Source of the DNA: CAYOMP01 sp964405075
GTDB lineage: Bacteria; Bacillota; Clostridia; Lachnospirales; Lachnospiraceae
Reading direction: 5' to 3'
NCBI GenBank assembly: GCA_964405075.1
Contig: CAYOMP010000037.1
Coordinates: 1 to 21,695 of the forward strand
DNA: 21,695 nucleotides
Part shown: piece by piece, positions 8,440-15,693 of the stretch
Position numbering within the stretch: the stretch's first letter is position 1
How the letters are laid out: each line of letters starts with the position of its first letter
Notes under the pieces: generated by a model
What the model saw: only the letters and a program-made list of their open reading frames with translations
What the model was told of the DNA's origin: nothing
Database searches by the model: none
Program-made: the position numbers and the translations under genes

Positions 8440-9003
8440 ATGGCGAAATTATATTTTAGATATGGTGCAATGGGAAGCTCAAAAACAGCAAATGCTCTAA
8501 TGGTAGATTACAATTATCATGAAAGAGGAAAAAAATCTATGTTGGTTAAGCCAAAAATTGACAGCCGAGATGGAGCTAATGTAATAGCTTCACGTATTGG
8601 TTTGGAAAAGACTTGTAGATTTTTGGAAGAACTTGTGACTATGTCAGATGAGAATATTAAGGAATATGATTGTATAATTGTTGATGAAGCACAATTTGCT
8701 ACAAAGGAACAGATAGAATTTTTGGTGCATATCGTTGATGACTTAGAGGTTCCGGTAATTTGTTATGGATTAAGGACAGATTTTCGAAGAGAGTTTTTTG
8801 AGGGTAGCAAATGGTTAATGGCATGGGCTGATGTAATAGAAGAAATTAAGACTGTATGCTGGTGTGGTAAAGCAGCTACTTGTAATGCCAGATTTGATGA
8901 ATTTGGAAAAATTATTAAAGATGGGGAACAAGTGGTTTTGGGAGCAAATGACAGATATATTGCATTGTGTCGTAAACATCATCAGGAAGGCAATTTGGGG
9001 TAG
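8440..9003 (+). CDS. tdk: Thymidine kinase
   Basis: This is a type II thymidine kinase that phosphorylates thymidine to dTMP with ATP in the salvage pathway. Residues 9-16 are the P-loop GAMGSSKT; the family usually has GAM-x-SGKS/T, so a Ser replaces Gly before the conserved Lys15. DEAQF (Asp82-Glu83) supplies the catalytic acid and Mg-binding residues. Cys140 and Cys142 in VCWCGKAATC and the C-terminal CRKHH form the structural zinc site; the C-x-C spacing resembles E. coli Tdk rather than the C-x2-C type. The 187-residue length is normal. The ATG at 8440 follows AGGAG at 8428-8432 by seven bases; an in-frame upstream extension to 8398 overlaps the EamA gene and lacks such a site. It is the last gene of the operon with the alarmone synthetase. 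Confidence 0.94.
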   Translation: MAKLYFRYGAMGSSKTANALMVDYNYHERGKKSMLVKPKIDSRDGANVIASRIGLEKTCRFLEELVTMSDENIKEYDCIIVDEAQFATKEQIEFLVHIVDDLEVPVICYGLRTDFRREFFEGSKWLMAWADVIEEIKTVCWCGKAATCNARFDEFGKIIKDGEQVVLGANDRYIALCRKHHQEGNLG

Positions 9004-9150
9004 AGATTTTTCTATTAAAGAGATATTTGTAAATTTATCTATATTGTTTTATAAGCATTAAAAACGTTATTGTAAAAAAATAATGTGCAAAATTAATAAA
9101 AAAAAAGTCAAAAAAAATAAGAAACATACTATTTTTTATAAAAAGGAAAG
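9004..9150 (+). other. AT-rich noncoding stretch with spaced A-tracts
   Basis: No gene is visible between the tdk stop and the downstream terminator. The stretch holds A-tracts at about 9074-9080, 9098-9106 and 9110-9117 plus a shorter one at 9089-9092. Their centres are 11-13 bases apart, close to helical phase, so the DNA may be bent. The whole gap 9004-9350 otherwise holds only the terminator at 9152 and the promoter at 9269. Confidence 0.4.
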
Positions 9151-9151
9151 T

Positions 9152-9202
9152 AACAATCAGCAAAATGTAACAATATTAACATTTTACTGATTGTTTTTTT
9201 TT
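9152..9202 (+). terminator. Strong intrinsic terminator of the alarmone/EamA/tdk operon
   Basis: Left arm 9152-9168 pairs with right arm 9179-9195 over 17 bases with a single C-A mismatch and a 10-base loop. It runs into nine T at 9194-9202. It lies 149 bases after the tdk stop, so the operon mRNA would have a long 3' tail. Confidence 0.85.
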
Positions 9203-9268
9203 GATTCAATGGTAAATAATAACAAGATTATTAAGGAAAAATTAAGAATTATACTTGAAAATAAATAT

Positions 9269-9297
9269 TTGAATATTAGAATGTGGAGTGATAAAAT
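9269..9297 (+). promoter_or_regulatory. Promoter of the cation/proton antiporter
   Basis: TTGAAT (9269-9274), a 17-base spacer and TAAAAT (9292-9297) fit a sigma-70-type promoter, and TG at 9289-9290 adds an extended -10. Transcription would start near 9304, about 47 bases before the ATG at 9351. Confidence 0.55.
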
Positions 9298-9350
9298 ACA
9301 TTGGTTGGAAAATAGAAATATAAATTATAAAAGATTGGTGGAAGTTGGAA

Positions 9351-10607
9351 ATGGAAAGTTATGGTTTTTTATTTGACTTGGCAATTATACTTTTAAGTAC
9401 TAAACTTCTTGGATTAGCAACTAGAAGAATTAATATGCCTCAGGTAGTTGGTGCATTATTGGCAGGATTAATTTTAGGACCAGCAATGTTAAACATTTTA
9501 AATGAAACAACATTTATTACTAATATTGCAGAAATAGGTGTTATTGTACTTATGTTCTGTGCTGGTATGGAAACTGATATGAATGAGCTTAGAAAGAGTG
9601 GTAAGGCATCATTCATAATTGCAGTAATTGGTGTTGTTGTACCATTACTTGGTGGATATGCAGTGGCATATTTCTTTAATAGACCAGGAATTATAGATTC
9701 AGATGGTTCTTGTACAGCGTTTTTACAGAATGTATTTATTGGTGTTATTTTAACTGCAACTTCAGTTAGTATTACTGTTGAAACATTAAAAGAGTTAGGA
9801 AAGCTAAAAACAAGATCTGGTAATGCTATATTAGGTGCAGCGATTATCGATGATATTTTAGGTATTATTGCACTTACAATTATAACTAGTATGGCAGATA
9901 CTTCTGTTAGTATTACTACAGTATTATTAAAAATTGTATTGTTCTTTGTATTTATAGTAGTAGTTGGAGTTATATTTGGTAAGATCTATAGAAAATGGGT
10001 TAACTCAGCAGAAAAAGGATTACATAGACATGCAATTATTGCATTTGTATTCTGTCTATTTCTTTCATTTATCGCAGAAGAAGTGTTTGGAGTAGCTGAT
10101 ATTACGGGTGCGTTTTTTGCAGGATTAATTATTTCAAGTACACAGAGAAGCCAGTTCCTGGCATCTAAATTTGATACAATTTCATATTTATTTTTGAGTC
10201 CGGTTTTCTTTGCAAGTATTGGTTTAAAGGTTGTTTTACCGGAAATGTCAATGAGTATTGTGTTATTTGCAGTGATATTAACAATAGTTGCTATCCTTAC
10301 TAAGGTTATAGGTTGTGGTCTTGGTGCAAAATTATGTGGTTATCAGAATTACCAGTGTATGAGAATCGGTGTTGGTATGGTATCCCGTGGGGAAGTTGCA
10401 TTAATCGTAGCCAGCAAAGGTGCAGCAGTTGGTTTATTAGGTGGGAATTTCTTAGGACCAATAGTTATTGTTGTAGTTGTTACAACTATTATTACACCTA
10501 TTTTACTTAAGGTTGTATTTAAGAAAGGACCAGCAATTCCTATTACTGATGGTAGTTTTGCAACTAACTATGAAGAGATTAGTAAATACCGTTCAGGTGA
10601 TAAATAG
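9351..10607 (+). CDS. Cation/proton antiporter, CPA2 family
   Basis: This is an inner-membrane monovalent cation:proton antiporter of the KefB/NapA-like CPA2 family, 418 residues with about 12 membrane segments. Visible family motifs are MPQVVGALLAGLILGP near the N-terminus, IGVIVLMFCAGMETDM, GAAIIDDILGIIA, ADITGAFFAGLIIS, SPVFFASIGLKV and GMVSRGEVALIVASKG. Asp167-Asp168 match the two ion-binding aspartates of NapA-type Na+/H+ exchangers; KefB/KefC have Gln-Asp there, so sodium rather than potassium exchange is more likely. No RCK/TrkA-N domain follows the membrane part. The ATG at 9351 follows GGTGG (9337-9341); a TTG two codons earlier lies too close to that site. It is monocistronic, with a promoter in front and hairpins behind. 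Role inferred: Na+ and pH homeostasis. Confidence 0.92.
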   Translation: MESYGFLFDLAIILLSTKLLGLATRRINMPQVVGALLAGLILGPAMLNILNETTFITNIAEIGVIVLMFCAGMETDMNELRKSGKASFIIAVIGVVVPLLGGYAVAYFFNRPGIIDSDGSCTAFLQNVFIGVILTATSVSITVETLKELGKLKTRSGNAILGAAIIDDILGIIALTIITSMADTSVSITTVLLKIVLFFVFIVVVGVIFGKIYRKWVNSAEKGLHRHAIIAFVFCLFLSFIAEEVFGVADITGAFFAGLIISSTQRSQFLASKFDTISYLFLSPVFFASIGLKVVLPEMSMSIVLFAVILTIVAILTKVIGCGLGAKLCGYQNYQCMRIGVGMVSRGEVALIVASKGAAVGLLGGNFLGPIVIVVVVTTIITPILLKVVFKKGPAIPITDGSFATNYEEISKYRSGDK

Positions 10608-10681
10608 AATTTAGAAAATATGAGAAACATATTCTGTGAGTTTCTTAAAATTAGTAGTAGTATTTGAAGATTGGTGCAGAT

Positions 10682-10700
10682 GCAACATTTTCTATGTTGT
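10682..10700 (+). terminator. Small hairpin after the antiporter gene
   Basis: CAACAT (10683-10688) pairs with ATGTTG (10694-10699) around a 5-base loop, extendable by one G-U pair, and is followed by only two to three T. It may be a weak terminator or processing site ahead of the stronger stem at 10710. Confidence 0.3.
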
Positions 10701-10709
10701 TTGCGTAAA

Positions 10710-10767
10710 AAAAGAGGAATAATTATTTAATACCCATAAATGAGTTTTGAATAATTATTCCTCTTTT
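10710..10767. terminator. Bidirectional terminator between convergent genes
   Basis: A perfect 18-base inverted repeat (10710-10727 with 10750-10767) has a 22-base loop. Reading the minus strand, it runs into seven T (the A-run 10707-10713), a strong signal for the aminotransferase gene. Reading the plus strand it ends in four T, a weaker signal for the antiporter gene. It sits between the two convergent stop codons. Confidence 0.8.
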
Positions 10768-10841
10768 AATTTGACATGAAAGTCCTTTTATAATCAAATT
10801 AAACGCTCTGCGAAGATGCGCATTCTTTGTTATAATTTAAG

Positions 10842-11945
10842 TTATTTATTTTTAACACAGTCTAAGATACATTGGATAAGTTCATCATTTTTCTCTGGCT
10901 CCATAAAACAGAAGCGAATATAATGGTTATCTAAGAATGGGAAAGTAGAGCAGTCTCTAATCATTAGCCCTTTTTTTATTGCAGCATCAAATATATCTTG
11001 AGAAGTTATGTCGTCTCGCTCGATTTTTAATAAAATGAAATTAGCTGATGGGTAATATGGTTTAATATTATCTGCCTTTGAGAATATTTCATATATTCTA
11101 TTTCTTTCGGAAGATATTAATGCCCTTGTTTGATTAATATAATCTGTATCTGTAAACATAATTGTTCCGGCTATTTCAGCTAAACTATTAATACCCCAAG
11201 GATGTTTCTTTTGATTGATTTCCTTTAACAAATCATCATTTCCACAAATTGCATACCCGAGACGTAATCCCGGTGAAGCAAAGAATTTGCTGGTTCCGCG
11301 AAGTATAATTAAATTGTTATAGTATGAACATAGAGAAACTGCTGAAATATCATCTATATTATCAACGAATTCAACATAGGTTTCATCCACCATTACAAAT
11401 ATATCAAAACGCTTGCAGGCATCCAGAATCTTACGCATTTGTTTTTTATTAATATTTGATGAAGTAGGATTATTTGGATTACATAAAATTACCAAATCAA
11501 TATCAGAGTTTAACGAAGCAATGAAATCATCAATATCAATTTTGAAATCATTTTTTTCATCTAACGGATAGTAAAGTGCAGTACCTTTTTGAAGAGAAAT
11601 CTCTCTTTCGTATTCTGAATATGTTGGCCCAAGTATTAGCGCTTTTTTGGGAGCAGTAATTTGGATAAACAATGATATTAATTCTGTAGAACCATTACCT
11701 ACAATTACGTGTTGTGCTTCGCAACCAGTGTAATTGGCAATGGCATTTCGTAAGGATGTATATTCTCTGTCCGGATAGCTGGTAATAGCGTCGATTTTTT
11801 CTGATAAAGTCCTCTTTAACAATGGCGAGATTCCTAATGGATTAACATTAGCACTAAAACTTGTAATATTTTCTTTTTTTATACCATAAACAGCTTCGAT
11901 TTTTTCTAAATCACTTCCGTGAAAATGGTCTGTGTGTTTAATCAT
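10842..11945 (-). CDS. PLP-dependent aminotransferase, CobD/HisC type
   Basis: This is a fold-type I pyridoxal-phosphate enzyme of 367 residues. The opening HTDHFHGSDLEK followed by SFSANVNPLGISP resembles threonine-phosphate decarboxylase (CobD), while the core is shared with histidinol-phosphate aminotransferase (HisC). Visible sites are VGNGSTELI (phosphate binding), CNPNNPTS, VDETYVEF with Asp187 facing the pyridine nitrogen, and the Schiff-base Lys220 in GTSKFFASPGLRLGY. FCFMEP near the C-terminus stands where related enzymes carry an Arg-containing motif (IRFC). No cobalamin or histidine genes are nearby, so the substrate is open. I chose the ATG at 11945 because GGAGG (11951-11955) lies five bases before it; the upstream TTG is part of that ribosome binding site. 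It is the only minus-strand gene here. Confidence 0.85.
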   Translation of the reverse strand: MIKHTDHFHGSDLEKIEAVYGIKKENITSFSANVNPLGISPLLKRTLSEKIDAITSYPDREYTSLRNAIANYTGCEAQHVIVGNGSTELISLFIQITAPKKALILGPTYSEYEREISLQKGTALYYPLDEKNDFKIDIDDFIASLNSDIDLVILCNPNNPTSSNINKKQMRKILDACKRFDIFVMVDETYVEFVDNIDDISAVSLCSYYNNLIILRGTSKFFASPGLRLGYAICGNDDLLKEINQKKHPWGINSLAEIAGTIMFTDTDYINQTRALISSERNRIYEIFSKADNIKPYYPSANFILLKIERDDITSQDIFDAAIKKGLMIRDCSTFPFLDNHYIRFCFMEPEKNDELIQCILDCVKNK

Positions 11946-11957
11946 AATTTCCTCCAA
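11946..11957 (-). promoter_or_regulatory. Ribosome binding site that fixes the aminotransferase start
   Basis: On the minus strand the sequence reads TTGGAGGAAATT directly before ATG. The GGAGG core with a 5-base spacer makes the ATG at 11945 the start and rules out the TTG that forms part of the site. Confidence 0.75.
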
Positions 11958-11993
11958 AACTTACATTTTTATTAACAAATCATATATACATAA

Positions 11994-12023
11994 TTGCCTT
12001 GAACGTTAAAGTAGTGTTATAAT
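11994..12023 (+). promoter_or_regulatory. Promoter of the four-gene Hsp70-like operon
   Basis: TTGCCT (11994-11999), an 18-base spacer and a perfect TATAAT (12018-12023) with TG at 12015-12016 form a strong extended -10 promoter. Transcription would start near 12030, giving a leader of about 93 bases. GTTAAA (12005-12010) and TTTAAC (12023-12028) form an inverted repeat that overlaps the -10 element and could be an operator. Confidence 0.65.
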
Positions 12024-12112
12024 TTAACAGACAAAGTATTTATTATGGATTTTTTGTTTATTTATGAATTATATTCTAAAATATTTTGAAATGCAACTAT
12101 GTAGACGAAATG

Positions 12113-12122
12113 AGGTGGCAAC
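12113..12122 (+). promoter_or_regulatory. Close-set ribosome binding site before a TTG start
   Basis: AGGTGG (12113-12118) lies only four bases from the TTG at 12123. An in-frame TGA at 12111-12113 leaves no earlier start. The short spacer and TTG codon suggest modest translation of the large first gene of the operon. Confidence 0.5.
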
Positions 12123-15100
12123 TTGCGAGAACGAATAGAAAATTTGGCACAGGGAAAATTTGATTATAATGAACCTGATATTGAATTATCAGATATGAGT
12201 ATAGATTTTTCCGTTGAGATAGACAGTGTTTTTGAAGGTAAAATTACTTTGAGGAGTCTTAATCTAGTTGCTATTAAGGGATTTGTCTGTAGTTCAACCT
12301 ATAGAATGAAATGTAATGTCAGGGAGTTTTTGGGAGAAGAAATAACTATTGAATATAGATTTGATGCCAAAGGACTTGGAGAAGGGGAAGTATATAAGAG
12401 CTTTCTTACCTTTGTAACTAATGGTGGCGAATTTAATGTTCCTGTAAATGCTTTTGTACAAAAGGCAGAGATTATGTCTTCTTTGGGAAAAGTAAAGAAT
12501 TTATTCCATTTTACGAATCTGGCAATGGAAAACTTTGAAGAAGCTTTTTCGATATTTTCTTCTAATAGATTTACAGATATTTTGGTGAATAATGATAGGA
12601 AATATATTACTTTGTATACAGCTTTAACAGGTGGTAAAGTTACCAGGTGGACAATGGAAGATTTCCTTGTTAGTGTAAATAAGAAGATACCTATACAGTT
12701 TACTATTGATGATGGAGCAAAAAAATTTGTATTGGATTCAAGTATTAAAGAAAACATAGAAATACATAAAAATACATGGGGATTTTCTGAATTGACAGTA
12801 GAAACGGATTGCGTATTTTTATCTTTTGATAAGCAGAAAATCGAAACAAAAGAGTTTATTGGTAATGTATTTAACTTAGAGTATTATGTAAATTATGACA
12901 AATTACATGAAGGAAATAATTATGGAAAAATAATAATACACACTCCTTATCAGAGATTTGAAATTAGGATTGAAGCAAAAAGAGCAGGAAATCATTTTGA
13001 AAATATAGAAAAGAGTAAGCTTATTAAGAAAAACATTTATGAGCTTACAAAATTATATCTTGATTATAGATGTAAAAAGATTAATACAAATCCGTGGGCA
13101 AAGGCATCTATGGATTTGATTTGTACACTTTGTGAAAAAGAGCCTGAAGTATGGGAATACAAATTGATGAAGGCTCAATTATTATTAATAGAAAAAAAGA
13201 ATTACGAAGCGAAAGAAATAATAGAACAGTACGAAAAACAAAATAAAAGAAAAGATATAAATATATGTTCTGTATATGCAATGTATCTGACAACTTTTTA
13301 TAATAAAGATAAAAAGTATACTGATAAAGTTGCAATGGAGATTAAAAAAATATATGAGCAAAACAGGGATACTTGGCAATACTTGTGGATGTGTATATTT
13401 GTAGATGAAGATTTAAATAGAGATGAGTTGAAAAAATTTGAATTATTAAGTGAGCAATATTCAAGAGGATGTTGTAGTCCGGTATTGTATGCAGAAGCAT
13501 ATAGAATAATCAAAGAGGATAATTATTTTTTAACTCAATTAGATGATTACAAACTGCAGGTTTTGTGGTGGGCAACAAAAAACAAATTAATTGATAGAGA
13601 AAATGCTGTTTTCATTGCTAACATGGCTCAAAAGGAAAAAAACTTCAGAGAGATTTTGTATAAAATTCTATGTGAGTTATATACTGAATATGAAGAAATT
13701 GAGATTCTTACAGCTATTTGTTCAATGTTAATTAAAGGCAATAAAGTAGAAAATGAGTATTTTGTCTGGTATGAAAAAGGAATTTCTAGTGATATAAAAA
13801 TTACACGTTTATATGAGTACTATATGTATGCAATTTCTTTGGAGAAAGCTTATACATTGCCTAAAAAAGTACTAATGTACTTTGCCTATAATAATACTTT
13901 GGATTATAAAAGAAAGGCATATATTTTTGAAAATGTTATATTACAGAGAGATGTTATGCCGGAATTATTTCAAAGTTATAGGCGTTATATTGAAGAATTT
14001 ATCAATGAGCAAATCAAGCAAAAGCATAATGACAGACGCCTTGCTTTTATTTATGAAACAATGTATTCCATTAGTAATATGAGTGAGGAATTAGCTGCTG
14101 CTTTATCAACTATTATTTTCAAAACGAGAATTAGAGTAAATACTCCTAAAATGCGAAATGTAGTAGTAGTAGATAAATATCTAAAAAGAGAAAGAGTTTA
14201 CCCTATTCAGAATCAGGAAAGTTATATAGATTTATATACAACTGAAAGATCAATAGTGTTAGAAGACTATGAAGGAAAAAGACACAGTGGAATGGTGGAT
14301 TTTGAAACAGAGCGTATAATGGATTCTAATTACTATGTGAAGAAATGTTATGAATTACATAAGGATTCCTTAGAAGTTAATTTGAGAATGTGTCTGAGTT
14401 CATTAATGTATGGTGATATTGATGAGGAATTTGCGAGTGTTATTCAGAAATTAATAGCATCGGAAGAAATATCAGAGGTGTACAAAGAGGAATTAAGACA
14501 AATTCTTACTAAATATTATTTTGAAAATTATGATGAAGAAGCCTTGGAAAAATACATTGATAACCTTGATATTAGTTTATTGAATAATATATGGAAGAAA
14601 AAGACCATAGAATATTTGATAATTAAGGGAATGTATAGACAAGCTTATGAAAATATTGAAAAATATGGTTTTGAAGGCATTGATAATAAGAAATTATTAA
14701 AATTTGTAAGCTGCTATATAATGGATAATGGTTATCAGAATGATGATATTATTTTGTCTATTTCAAAAGAAACATTTCAGAATAAAAAATATAATGAGTA
14801 TAGTTTGAAATATTTAATCAAGAATTATGTAGGTTCCGTTAAACTAATGAAAAACATCTGGAACATTGCTAAACACTATGGTATGGATACCTATGAATTA
14901 GTAGAAAAAATAGTAGTGCAGATGTTATTTACAAATACTTTTATTGGTGAAACAGGAGAATTATTTAAGGAATATCATAAGCAGGGGGCAAGATTTAATA
15001 TTGCTACCGCCTATTTTACCTATAATGCATATGAATACGTTATGTTTGACAGAATTATTGAAGATGATATTAAATTATGCTTAGAGCGAGAATTTGCCAA

Positions 15101-15674
15101 TGAAAAGCAAATGAATATTTTATGTGAAATAGCTTTAATAAAGATTTATTCTGAAAAGAACCAATTAGAAGCAGAAGAAATTGATATTGTAAAAAATCTA
15201 TTGTGGAAATATATAAAACAGGGAATTGTATTTGAGTTTTTTGCTAATTTTTCAGAAGAAATTTTGGGCGATATAGGATTTGAAGATAAGACAATTGTAG
15301 AATATAAGACAAAACCTAATACAAAAGTGTATATTCATTATTTATGCGAAGACAAAGATGGTACGGTTCAGGATTTCAAAGTCGAAGAACTAAAACAGAG
15401 TATGGACGGAGTTTATACTAAAATATTTACATTATTTTATGGAGATAGTCTTCAATATTACATTTGTGAAGAGGATGAATTTGCTGGTAATGTTACCAAA
15501 AGTAAGATTGTTACAAAAACAGACGTAAGTATTAACGGCAGTGAAAGTCGATATAATTTGCTAAATACAATGAGTGTATGTGTGACAATGGATGATGAAA
15601 ATACCCTTCTGGAAATGATGAAAAACTATGCACAGGTAAGTGAAAGTAGAGAAAAACTCTTTACAATAATGTAA
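12123..15674 (+). CDS. Large helical-repeat protein, DUF5717-like
   Basis: This 1183-residue protein has no established function. Its start (RERIENLAQGKFDYNEPDIELS) and layout match what I recall of the DUF5717 family of Lachnospiraceae; a profile search would settle it. Residues about 15-290 look beta-rich with repeated short strands (FEGKITLRSLNLVAIKGFV, GEFNVPVNAFVQKAEI), suggesting Ig-like domains. Residues about 300-1050 are almost all helix, rich in Tyr, Glu and Lys, with TPR-like stretches such as WEYKLMKAQLLLIEKKNYEAKEII. Residues about 1070-1165 return to strands (TKVYIHYLCEDKDG, YTKIFTLFYGDSLQYYICEE). No signal peptide, membrane segment or catalytic motif is visible, so it is probably a cytoplasmic scaffold. 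The start is TTG. It leads an operon with an Hsp70-like protein 19 bases downstream. Confidence 0.8.
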   Translation: MRERIENLAQGKFDYNEPDIELSDMSIDFSVEIDSVFEGKITLRSLNLVAIKGFVCSSTYRMKCNVREFLGEEITIEYRFDAKGLGEGEVYKSFLTFVTNGGEFNVPVNAFVQKAEIMSSLGKVKNLFHFTNLAMENFEEAFSIFSSNRFTDILVNNDRKYITLYTALTGGKVTRWTMEDFLVSVNKKIPIQFTIDDGAKKFVLDSSIKENIEIHKNTWGFSELTVETDCVFLSFDKQKIETKEFIGNVFNLEYYVNYDKLHEGNNYGKIIIHTPYQRFEIRIEAKRAGNHFENIEKSKLIKKNIYELTKLYLDYRCKKINTNPWAKASMDLICTLCEKEPEVWEYKLMKAQLLLIEKKNYEAKEIIEQYEKQNKRKDINICSVYAMYLTTFYNKDKKYTDKVAMEIKKIYEQNRDTWQYLWMCIFVDEDLNRDELKKFELLSEQYSRGCCSPVLYAEAYRIIKEDNYFLTQLDDYKLQVLWWATKNKLIDRENAVFIANMAQKEKNFREILYKILCELYTEYEEIEILTAICSMLIKGNKVENEYFVWYEKGISSDIKITRLYEYYMYAISLEKAYTLPKKVLMYFAYNNTLDYKRKAYIFENVILQRDVMPELFQSYRRYIEEFINEQIKQKHNDRRLAFIYETMYSISNMSEELAAALSTIIFKTRIRVNTPKMRNVVVVDKYLKRERVYPIQNQESYIDLYTTERSIVLEDYEGKRHSGMVDFETERIMDSNYYVKKCYELHKDSLEVNLRMCLSSLMYGDIDEEFASVIQKLIASEEISEVYKEELRQILTKYYFENYDEEALEKYIDNLDISLLNNIWKKKTIEYLIIKGMYRQAYENIEKYGFEGIDNKKLLKFVSCYIMDNGYQNDDIILSISKETFQNKKYNEYSLKYLIKNYVGSVKLMKNIWNIAKHYGMDTYELVEKIVVQMLFTNTFIGETGELFKEYHKQGARFNIATAYFTYNAYEYVMFDRIIEDDIKLCLEREFANEKQMNILCEIALIKIYSEKNQLEAEEIDIVKNLLWKYIKQGIVFEFFANFSEEILGDIGFEDKTIVEYKTKPNTKVYIHYLCEDKDGTVQDFKVEELKQSMDGVYTKIFTLFYGDSLQYYICEEDEFAGNVTKSKIVTKTDVSINGSESRYNLLNTMSVCVTMDDENTLLEMMKNYAQVSESREKLFTIM

Positions 15675-15693
15675 AAATACTGGGGGTGGATGC

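Noticed and set aside
8084..8500. Cys-rich 138-codon open frame overlapping the EamA gene end
   Set aside because: It is an alternative frame of the EamA coding region; the Cys content comes from reading Val/Leu-rich codons out of frame.
9191..9376. Open frame of 61 codons ahead of the antiporter
   Set aside because: It starts inside the T-run of a terminator, has no ribosome binding site, runs through the antiporter promoter and overlaps the antiporter start.
12299..12757. 152-codon minus-strand open frame inside the 1183-residue gene
   Set aside because: It is antisense to a continuous coding frame with no ribosome binding site, and its composition is what antisense of Lys/Glu-rich coding DNA gives.
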